A stretch of DNA of 64,000 nucleotides from Halalkalibacter urbisdiaboli (GTDB taxonomy: Bacteria > Bacillota > Bacilli > Bacillales > Bacillaceae_D), in the NCBI RefSeq assembly GCF_002156385.1, contig NZ_MVJM01000002.1, positions 765,816 to 829,815 of the forward strand. The letters are read 5' to 3'. The stretch's first letter is position 1. Each line of letters begins with the position of its first letter. Positions 57,757 through 64,000 of this stretch are shown here, piece after piece. The translations under genes and the position numbers were made by a program. Under the pieces are notes generated by a model. The model made no database searches, had not been told where the DNA came from, and was given only the letters and a program-made list of their open reading frames with translations.

Positions 57757-58809
57757 CTATCGCCAAATGTCATATTTAAGATTGCTTTTTGATAATGTTC
57801 CAACCGTACTTTCCTCTAACAGCTGTTGGGCTATGCGATACCCCAAGCCTGAAGCACGACGCCAATATCCATTTGCTTTTTCTACGTAACCAAGCTGGTA
57901 CAAGGCAATTCCGTAGCAAAGTAACAGCTCAGGTCGTTGGTCGAACATGTAAGTCTCAAGCATTTTCATTCTTTCAACCGTTTGCTGATAATCACCAACC
58001 GTACATAGCACTTGAGCTACCTTTACGTGATGATCGACATCAAGCGGGTATACTTGACGTAATGCTGAAACGAAAGGCTCGGCTTGTTTAGTGTCTCCTT
58101 GAGCAGTAAAAAACATCGCTAAATTACAGATCGCAAATAAATTCCCTTTATCCTCATTTAAAATGTGTTCACAAATCGCAAACGCTTCATCCTTGCCCTC
58201 ACGATAATAAGCCTCTGCTAAATGATTATGTGCCGCCCAACATGTAGGATGTGACTGAATGACCGATTCTAAAATCGGAATCGCAGCCTTCACATCCCCA
58301 TTTCTAAGTAATGTTCTTGCTTTCTCATGCTCAATGATTAATTCATCAGATTCCGACTCGTAATCTTCCCAACCGTCTATTTCGCTGCGCTCAAACTGAA
58401 GAAGCTCAAGAAGATCACGAGCATCATCAGAAAACCCATCCTCAGGACAGAGCTTCAAGTACCGAATGACTGCATTCTCAGCTTTTTCAAAAAGCCCTAA
58501 ATAAGCATAATTGTTAGCCATAAAGAAATAGCATTCCGATTGCTCATCCCCTTGTTCCTGTAAAATTGTTGATAAAATCTCATTTGAACGCTCATATTCA
58601 CCGAGTTCCGACAAAACAGCTGCTAACTGAATATGAAAAACAGGCTCCTGATTTGTTAGCTTAACCGCCCTCTCAAAGAGTTTAACGGCTCGTTGCAAAT
58701 GATTTTTTCGGTACGCAACAATTCCACGGTGAAAAAAGTAATCTCCACTCCTAAAAAAAGGAACAACAGTGGTGCGCTTATCTTTCTGTGTTTGATGGGT
58801 TCCATCCAT
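57757..58809 (-). CDS. TPR-repeat protein (YvcD-like)
   Basis: 350 aa. Tetratricopeptide units recur from residue 25 (FFHRGIVAYRKNHLQRAVKLFERAVKL, VFHIQLAAVLSELGEYERSNEIL, YFFMANNYAYLGLFEKAENAV, AAHNHLAEAYYREGKDEAF), making a helical scaffold for protein contacts. B. subtilis has YvcD, a TPR protein, at the same place between hisI and trxB. No catalytic motif. Partner unknown. Confidence 0.88.
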   Translation of the reverse strand: MDGTHQTQKDKRTTVVPFFRSGDYFFHRGIVAYRKNHLQRAVKLFERAVKLTNQEPVFHIQLAAVLSELGEYERSNEILSTILQEQGDEQSECYFFMANNYAYLGLFEKAENAVIRYLKLCPEDGFSDDARDLLELLQFERSEIDGWEDYESESDELIIEHEKARTLLRNGDVKAAIPILESVIQSHPTCWAAHNHLAEAYYREGKDEAFAICEHILNEDKGNLFAICNLAMFFTAQGDTKQAEPFVSALRQVYPLDVDHHVKVAQVLCTVGDYQQTVERMKMLETYMFDQRPELLLCYGIALYQLGYVEKANGYWRRASGLGYRIAQQLLEESTVGTLSKSNLKYDIWR

Positions 58810-58940
58810 TAAGTCAATTCCTCCAGCATTTCATTCATAAGTCCTAGTATACAATAAATTTAGACATAGTTGGCATTTTCAACGCAGATTTCTAAACATC
58901 ATATTAAATTTCTATTTTTATTTTTTCTAATTTGTTTCAA

Positions 58941-58984
58941 AAAAAGACCTCCAAAAGATTTGGAAATAAAATCTTTTGGAGGTG
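58941..58984. terminator. Terminator hairpin between the his operon and the TPR gene
   Basis: ACCTCCAAAAGATTT / AAATCTTTTGGAGGT-type stem (58947-58982), with A/T-rich flanks; would stop his transcripts on the minus strand. Confidence 0.75.
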
Positions 58985-58996
58985 CATCCTTATTCG

Positions 58997-59148
58997 AGGG
59001 CACTGAAAAAGGGTGGGTTTTCCTTTTCCAGTGGCCTTTATGTAATGTGCGTAGCCGTTGCCCGATTTTGAAAACCTTGCTACGAGTGGTTTTTTCGTAG
59101 CAAAGCGTGCAACGTGCGTAGCCATTACTTCTTCTTTGAGTTACTTAA
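58997..59148. repeat. Interspersed repeat, copy 2
   Basis: GAGGGCACTGAAAAAGGGTG, TAATGTGCGTAGCCGTTGCC, GAGTGGTTTTTTCGTAGCA and GTAGCCATTACTTCTTC correspond in order to 37917-38090. Confidence 0.75.
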
Positions 59149-59170
59149 GAAGGTTTTTCAGCAGCTTCCC

Positions 59171-59809
59171 TTATTCTGCTTTTTTCGGTTTATGTCTTTC
59201 TTCAAGCACCGCAAGAACATCATCAAGGGGAAGCTTTTGTTCACGTAAAAGCACCATCGTATGGTAAAGTAAATCAGCGACTTCCCACTTAAGCTCTTCT
59301 GGATCCCGGTTTTTTGCCGCGATAATGACTTCTCCAGCCTCTTCGCCAACCTTCTTCAAAATCTTATCAACGCCTTTTTCAAACAAATACGTTGTATAAG
59401 CCCCTTCTGGCATTTCTGCCTCACGCTTCGCAATCGTTTCTTCAAGCTCATCCAAAATCGCAAAACGAGTCGGATTCACATTCACCTTTTCACCTAATAA
59501 TGAATCAGCAAAGCATGTATATTCACCTTTGTGACAAGCAGGACCAGCAGGAACAACTAATACCACTACTGCATCCGCATCACAATCATAACGCATGTCG
59601 ACGATTTGTTGCGTGTTACCTGACGTTGCCCCTTTATGCCAAAGCTCTTGGCGAGAGCGACTGTAGAACCACGTTTCTCTCGTTTCAAGCGACTTTTCTA
59701 ACGACTCCCTATTCATATAAGCAAGCGTAAGCACTTCTTTGCTGCCTGCATCTTGAACAATCGCAGGAACAAGACCCTTTTCATCAAACTTAATCGTTTC
59801 TATACTCAT
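59171..59809 (-). CDS. hisI: Bifunctional phosphoribosyl-AMP cyclohydrolase/phosphoribosyl-ATP pyrophosphohydrolase
   Basis: 212 aa, a HisI-HisE fusion. The HisI half has [36 protein letters not shown] and [21 protein letters not shown] (Cys/His metal site). The HisE half shows [17 protein letters not shown] and [12 protein letters not shown]. It catalyses steps two and three of histidine synthesis. Last gene of the operon on this strand; the hisF start overlaps by four bases. Confidence 0.97.
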   Translation of the reverse strand: MSIETIKFDEKGLVPAIVQDAGSKEVLTLAYMNRESLEKSLETRETWFYSRSRQELWHKGATSGNTQQIVDMRYDCDADAVVVLVVPAGPACHKGEYTCFADSLLGEKVNVNPTRFAILDELEETIAKREAEMPEGAYTTYLFEKGVDKILKKVGEEAGEVIIAAKNRDPEELKWEVADLLYHTMVLLREQKLPLDDVLAVLEERHKPKKAE

Positions 59810-60564
59810 CGAATCTCCACTCCTTGCGTTTTTAAATATGCCTTTACTTCAGCCACCGACGTCTCCTTATAGTGGAAAATCGAAGCAGCTAAAGCCGCAT
59901 CCGCATTCGCTTGCTGGAACACGTCAGAAAAGCTTTCTTTATTACCAGCGCCACCTGAGGCAATAACAGGAACCGTAACTGCATCATTAACGGCTTTCGT
60001 TAACGCTAAATCAAACCCCGTTTTCGCCCCATCTTGGTCCATGCTCGTTAATAAAATTTCTCCAGCACCGCGACGAACAGCTTCTCTCGCCCAATCGGTT
60101 ACTTCCCAATCTGTCGCTTTTCGACCACCATGTGTGTAAATCCGCCATGAGCCTAGTTCTTCGTCGTACTTGGCATCAATCGCGACAACGATACATTGTG
60201 AGCCGAAAAAGTCCGACCCTTCGGTAATTAATTCGGGACGATTCACAGCAGCTGTATTTAACGATACTTTATCCGCACCCGCTCGTAAAATCCGCTTCAT
60301 ATCCTCAAGCGTATTTATCCCGCCACCAACTGTAAACGGAATGGCTAGTTTACCTGCAACCTCTTCAACAACCTCAACCATCGTTTTACGACCTTCGTGT
60401 GAGGCTGAAATATCTAAAAATACAAGTTCATCTGCTCCTTGCTCATCATAAAATGCAGCAAGCTCAACTGGGTCTCCAGCGTCACGTAAATCAACAAATT
60501 GAACGCCTTTAACAACACGGCCATCCTTTACATCTAAACACGGGATAATTCGTTTCGTTAACAT
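59806..60564 (-). CDS. hisF: Imidazole glycerol phosphate synthase, cyclase subunit
   Basis: 252 aa TIM barrel. [51 protein letters not shown] and [13 protein letters not shown] carry the two catalytic Asp residues. Works with HisH: uses ammonia made there to form imidazole glycerol phosphate and AICAR. Follows hisA by three bases. Confidence 0.98.
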   Translation of the reverse strand: MLTKRIIPCLDVKDGRVVKGVQFVDLRDAGDPVELAAFYDEQGADELVFLDISASHEGRKTMVEVVEEVAGKLAIPFTVGGGINTLEDMKRILRAGADKVSLNTAAVNRPELITEGSDFFGSQCIVVAIDAKYDEELGSWRIYTHGGRKATDWEVTDWAREAVRRGAGEILLTSMDQDGAKTGFDLALTKAVNDAVTVPVIASGGAGNKESFSDVFQQANADAALAASIFHYKETSVAEVKAYLKTQGVEIR

Positions 60565-60567
60565 CGA

Positions 60568-61302
60568 TTACTCTCCCCCTTGAAGCGCTTCTTCCAACGT
60601 GAATTGGTTCGTGTAGAGCGCTTTTCCAACAATCGCCCCAGCCACTCCTTTTTCAGCTTTCGTACGAAGCTCAGTTAAGTCCGCTAGTGAGCTCACCCCG
60701 CCTGATGCGATGACCTCTTTTCCAGTCGCAACTGCCAAGTTCGTAATGGCTTCTGTATTCGGGCCAGATAGCATGCCATCTCGAGAAATATCGGTGAAAA
60801 TAAACACTTCAGCCCCATATCGTACAAGCTCCTGCGCTAGCTCCTCAGCTTTAACAGAAGACGTTTCTAGCCAGCCCTCTGTTACCACATACCCATCACG
60901 CGCATCTAAACCAATCGCAATACGTTGGCCACCATACTTAGCAAGCATTTTTTTCGTGAATTCCGGATTATTCACCGCGACACTCCCAAGAATGACACGG
61001 TCAACGCCTTGCTCTAAATAATACGCAATATCTTCAGCTGTACGAATACCTCCACCAACTTGAACTTTCGCATTCAGCTCTTTCGCTACACGGACAACAT
61101 GCTCATGATTGACACGTTTTTTCGCCTTCGCACCATCAAGATCAACCATGTGAATCCACTCTGCCCCTGCATCCGCAAAAGACTTTGCCATATCAAACGG
61201 AGAATCTCCATATACTGTTTCTTGATCATAATCGCCTTGGACAAGACGGACACATTTTCCATCTCTCATATCAATTGCTGGATAAATGATAAACTTACTC
61301 AC
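60568..61302 (-). CDS. hisA: 1-(5-phosphoribosyl)-5-[(5-phosphoribosylamino)methylideneamino] imidazole-4-carboxamide isomerase
   Basis: 244 aa TIM barrel. [21 protein letters not shown] (catalytic Asp), [22 protein letters not shown] and [14 protein letters not shown] (second Asp) are diagnostic. Catalyses the ProFAR Amadori rearrangement in histidine synthesis. Overlaps the end of hisH by eight bases. Part of the his operon. Confidence 0.98.
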   Translation of the reverse strand: MSKFIIYPAIDMRDGKCVRLVQGDYDQETVYGDSPFDMAKSFADAGAEWIHMVDLDGAKAKKRVNHEHVVRVAKELNAKVQVGGGIRTAEDIAYYLEQGVDRVILGSVAVNNPEFTKKMLAKYGGQRIAIGLDARDGYVVTEGWLETSSVKAEELAQELVRYGAEVFIFTDISRDGMLSGPNTEAITNLAVATGKEVIASGGVSSLADLTELRTKAEKGVAGAIVGKALYTNQFTLEEALQGGE

Positions 61303-61939
61303 GTCCTGCCACCTCTTCTTCTACTAATTTACCAAAGTTCTTTAAAATGCTCATTCCTACTGTACTACTTTTCTCTGGGTGAAATTGCGCCCCCATCACA
61401 TAGCCCCGTCCAACAACGGCAGGAACCTCTTTATAATAATCACTTGTTGCAAGTAAGACAGATTCATCATCTGTGTTTACTACATACGAGTGAACGAAAT
61501 ACACATGTCCTTCATCGACTCCATCAAGCAACGGATGGTCAGCGTCTTTAAATGTCAACCTATTCCAGCCCATATGTGGGACTTTATACGTTTCGCCAGA
61601 CTCCGTTTTTCCAGAGAAACGCTCAACACGTCCAGGTAATAAGCAGATCCCTTTTGTGTTCCCGTGCTCTTCACTTTCTTCAAATAAAAGCTGCATCCCA
61701 AGACAAATGCCAAGCAATGGTCGTTTCGCAAACGCCCAATCTTGTAAAAACGCAGCTAGTCCTGTTTCATTTAAGATGTTCATCGCATCTGGGAAGGCAC
61801 CAACACCAGGTAAAATTAAACCATCAACCTCAGCTAGCTCCTCAATGCTATCGGACAAAATATAGTCCAGCCCAAGACGCTCTAGTGCTTTGCTGACACT
61901 ATGCAAATTTCCCATGCCATAATCGACAATTCCAATCAT
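61295..61939 (-). CDS. hisH: Imidazole glycerol phosphate synthase, glutaminase subunit
   Basis: 214 aa from the ATG at 61939; a longer in-frame start at 61969 overlaps hisB. Class I glutaminase: [16 protein letters not shown] carries the nucleophile Cys, VHSYVVN and AQFHPEKSS the His and Glu of the triad. Produces ammonia from glutamine for HisF. Starts one base after the hisB stop. Confidence 0.97.
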   Translation of the reverse strand: MIGIVDYGMGNLHSVSKALERLGLDYILSDSIEELAEVDGLILPGVGAFPDAMNILNETGLAAFLQDWAFAKRPLLGICLGMQLLFEESEEHGNTKGICLLPGRVERFSGKTESGETYKVPHMGWNRLTFKDADHPLLDGVDEGHVYFVHSYVVNTDDESVLLATSDYYKEVPAVVGRGYVMGAQFHPEKSSTVGMSILKNFGKLVEEEVAGRE

Positions 61940-61940
61940 G

Positions 61941-62531
61941 TTACAACATTCCTTTCGTAGAAGGTACACCTTTCACACGAGCGTCAATCGTTGTTGCTTC
62001 ATCAAGTGCGCGCGCCAATGCTTTAAAGATTGCTTCAATAATATGATGCGTGTTGTGACCGTAATGAACAATGACATGAAGGTTCATACGCGCTTCCAGA
62101 GCGAGCTTCCATAAAAACTCATGTACAAGCTCGGTATCAAACGTCCCTACCTTTTGACTCGGGAATTCTGCACGGAATTCAAGATGCGGACGGTTGCTTA
62201 AATCAACGACAACCTGCGCTAATGTTTCATCCATCGGAACAAATGCATTTCCGTAGCGCTTAATGCCTTTTTTATCTCCTAGTGCTTCTTTTAACACGTG
62301 CCCAAGACAAATGCCAATATCCTCTGTTGTATGGTGATCATCAACCTCAACATCGCCTGTCGCATCAATCGTTAAGTCGAAGTGGCCATGCTTCGTGAAC
62401 AAGTCAAGCATGTGTGTCATAAACGGAACACCTGTCTCGAGCTCCGACTTTCCTTCACCATCAATAGTGAAATCTAATTTAATTTGTGTTTCTCCTGTAT
62501 TACGTTCTATTTGAGCACGACGTTGTTCCAT
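61941..62531 (-). CDS. hisB: Imidazoleglycerol-phosphate dehydratase
   Basis: 196 aa. The repeated Mn-binding motifs HDHHTTEDIGI-like (VDDHHTTEDIGICLG) and GHNTHHIIEAIFKALA, with MDETLAQVVVDLSNRPHL, are as in monofunctional HisB. Removes water from imidazole glycerol phosphate. Start overlaps the hisD stop by one base (TAATG). Confidence 0.97.
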   Translation of the reverse strand: MEQRRAQIERNTGETQIKLDFTIDGEGKSELETGVPFMTHMLDLFTKHGHFDLTIDATGDVEVDDHHTTEDIGICLGHVLKEALGDKKGIKRYGNAFVPMDETLAQVVVDLSNRPHLEFRAEFPSQKVGTFDTELVHEFLWKLALEARMNLHVIVHYGHNTHHIIEAIFKALARALDEATTIDARVKGVPSTKGML

Positions 62532-63802
62532 TATTCATCCTCCATTCGAATGTCGATCGCACGGGCATGCGCCTCTAAGCCTTCAAGGCGTGCTAATGCA
62601 GATATTTGAGCGCCGTTTGCAAGCAGCGCTTCTTTGCTATAAGAGATAATACTCGATTTTTTCGTAAAATCATCGACGTTTAACGGACTTGAAAAACGAG
62701 CCGTTCCGTTTGTCGGTAGTACGTGATTTGGTCCCGCAAAATAATCACCGACGGGCTCTGAACTATACGCTCCAAGGAAAATTGCCCCAGCATGACGGAT
62801 TTTACCGACTAGCTTCATCGGATCAGCTGTTAAAATTTCTAAGTGCTCAGGTGCCAATTCATTGACAACCTCAACCGCTTCGGCCATATCCACGGCAACA
62901 TAAATTACACCGTAGTCTTCAATGGACTTCGACGCAATCGCACGCTTCGGTAACGTTGCAAGCTGGTTCTCTACCTCGACCGCTACTTGTTCCGCAAGTG
63001 TCTGCGACGGTGTAACTAGAACAGCCGAGGCCATTTCATCATGCTCCGCTTGCGACAGCAAATCAGCCGCAATATAGCGTGGATTCGCCTCTGCATCAGC
63101 TAGCACCACGATTTCACTCGGACCCGCAATCATATCAATGTCGACTTGACCAAAGACAGCACGCTTTGCTAACGCAACATAAATATTTCCCGGCCCTGTG
63201 ATTTTATCGACATTCGGAACGCTTTCCGTCCCATATGCTAATGCTGCGATTGCCTGAGCACCACCGACCTTAAAAATGTGCTTCACACCTAATTCATTTG
63301 CCGTTACAAGCACGCCTGCTGGTAACGTTCCATCCGCTTGAGGCGGAGACACCATTACGATTTTCTTCACGCCAGCGACCTGTGCGGGAATGACGTTCAT
63401 CATAATCGATGAAGGGTACGCTGCTTTTCCGCCTGGAACATACACACCCACTGAATCTAATGGCGTAATTTTTTGCCCAAGTACGGTTCCATCTTCTTTC
63501 GTTGTCATCCATGATTGACGTGTTTGACGTTGGTGAAAGTCACGAATATTGTCAATCGCTTGACGCAACGCTGCTAAAATGGTGTCATCAATCTTTTCAT
63601 AAGCAGCCTCAATTTCACCCTGTGACACTTCTAATGTAGAAAGCCGTGCTTTATCAAACGTTTCTGTCAATGTGAACAAGGCCTTATCGCCTTGCTCTCT
63701 CACCTGTGCAATGATATTCGCAACAGCATCTCGTTGCATTTCTGTGCCCGTATCTAAACTGCGCTTGATACTGACTTGTTTATCAACGGCTACAATTCTC
63801 AT
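62531..63802 (-). CDS. hisD: Histidinol dehydrogenase
   Basis: 423 aa. [76 protein letters not shown] and LAPEHLEI carry the zinc and catalytic residues (His/Glu, Gln). Oxidises histidinol to histidine in two steps with NAD. Begins with ATG that overlaps the hisG stop (ATGA). Confidence 0.98.
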   Translation of the reverse strand: MRIVAVDKQVSIKRSLDTGTEMQRDAVANIIAQVREQGDKALFTLTETFDKARLSTLEVSQGEIEAAYEKIDDTILAALRQAIDNIRDFHQRQTRQSWMTTKEDGTVLGQKITPLDSVGVYVPGGKAAYPSSIMMNVIPAQVAGVKKIVMVSPPQADGTLPAGVLVTANELGVKHIFKVGGAQAIAALAYGTESVPNVDKITGPGNIYVALAKRAVFGQVDIDMIAGPSEIVVLADAEANPRYIAADLLSQAEHDEMASAVLVTPSQTLAEQVAVEVENQLATLPKRAIASKSIEDYGVIYVAVDMAEAVEVVNELAPEHLEILTADPMKLVGKIRHAGAIFLGAYSSEPVGDYFAGPNHVLPTNGTARFSSPLNVDDFTKKSSIISYSKEALLANGAQISALARLEGLEAHARAIDIRMEDE

Positions 63803-64000
63803 GCCTCTTCCCCCTCAATCACTTTTGACAAACGCTCGACCATCTCATCAATCCGCTCATCCTTCATCCGATAGCTAACAGGATTTACGATGAGGCGAGA
63901 GGTAATCGGAACAATCGTTTCCAGTTCAACAAGCCCATTTTCCTTTAGTGTACGCCCCGTTGATACAATATCAACAATCCGGTCCGCCAGCCCAATTAAC
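63799..64000 (-). CDS. hisG: ATP phosphoribosyltransferase (3' end)
   Basis: Only the last 66 codons are in the window. The C-terminus [29 protein letters not shown] fits the short-form HisG that needs HisZ as regulator in Bacillus. The frame continues beyond the right edge. First enzyme of histidine synthesis; stop overlaps hisD by four bases. Confidence 0.93.
   Translation of the reverse strand, partial: LIGLADRIVDIVSTGRTLKENGLVELETIVPITSRLIVNPVSYRMKDERIDEMVERLSKVIEGEEA

Larger units (their letters stand above)
58810..59170. other. Gap between TPR gene and his operon
   Basis: Holds a strong hairpin (58941-58984) and copy 2 of the interspersed repeat (58997-59148). No coding frame. Confidence 0.6.

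Overview
The window comes from a Bacillaceae (Firmicutes) chromosome. The right-hand half carries the conserved Bacillus backbone: ssrA-smpB, rnr, secG, the cggR-gap-pgk-tpiA-gpmI-eno glycolytic operon, rpoN (sigL), clpP with a CtsR box, crh-whiA-yvcK-rapZ, trxB and the his operon. Crh occurs only in Bacilli, and the CtsR and CggR operators and SD-rich start sites agree. I cannot name the species. LAYOUT. (1) About 1-6.2 kb: core of a Tn7-like transposon read right to left: a TniQ, a tnsB-derived fragment, a fused TnsA-TnsB transposase, the TnsC ATPase and a second TniQ that leaves the window on the left. No cas genes are visible. (2) About 6.3-35.0 kb: an AT-rich accessory region made mostly of single small genes, nearly all on the minus strand: lipoproteins, secreted proteins, small membrane proteins, a methyltransferase, a VOC protein, a histidine phosphatase and a DUF6978/DUF1828 pair. 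Most carry, immediately 3' of the stop codon, a copy of an imperfect-palindrome separator repeat (type CTTGAAGTAA-n-CTGCCCG-TTACTTTAAG, or GAACTAACG-CTCC-CGTTAGTTTAA), often with a terminator-like hairpin. This is a gene-cassette layout like an integron array, but there is no integron integrase and the repeats do not match attC core sites. A group II intron and two IS110/IS1111-type elements are each inserted inside a separator copy. A separate block (about 13.2-19.3 kb) without clear separators holds a truncated serine recombinase, an EamA exporter, a proline-hydroxylase-like Fe/2-oxoglutarate enzyme and a divergent LysR regulator. Several array genes are frameshifted. (3) 35.6-42.4 kb: tmRNA, smpB, an inserted NarK-type transporter, rnr, two overlapping esterases and secG. 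(4) 42.6-49.9 kb: glycolytic operon with CggR and its operator. (5) 50-57.6 kb: glutaredoxin, rpoN, divergent clpP, then crh-whiA-yvcK-rapZ, a Nudix hydrolase and trxB. (6) 57.8-64 kb: a TPR protein and the his operon (hisIE, F, A, H, B, D, and the 3' end of hisG), all on the minus strand. HOW IT WORKS TOGETHER. The right half is housekeeping: trans-translation, RNA decay, central glycolysis under CggR, carbon and cell-envelope signalling (Crh, YvcK, RapZ) and histidine synthesis. The left half is a hot spot where a Tn7-like element and a separator-bounded cassette array adjoin the ssrA-smpB locus. The repeats themselves appear to serve as landing sites for other mobile elements.
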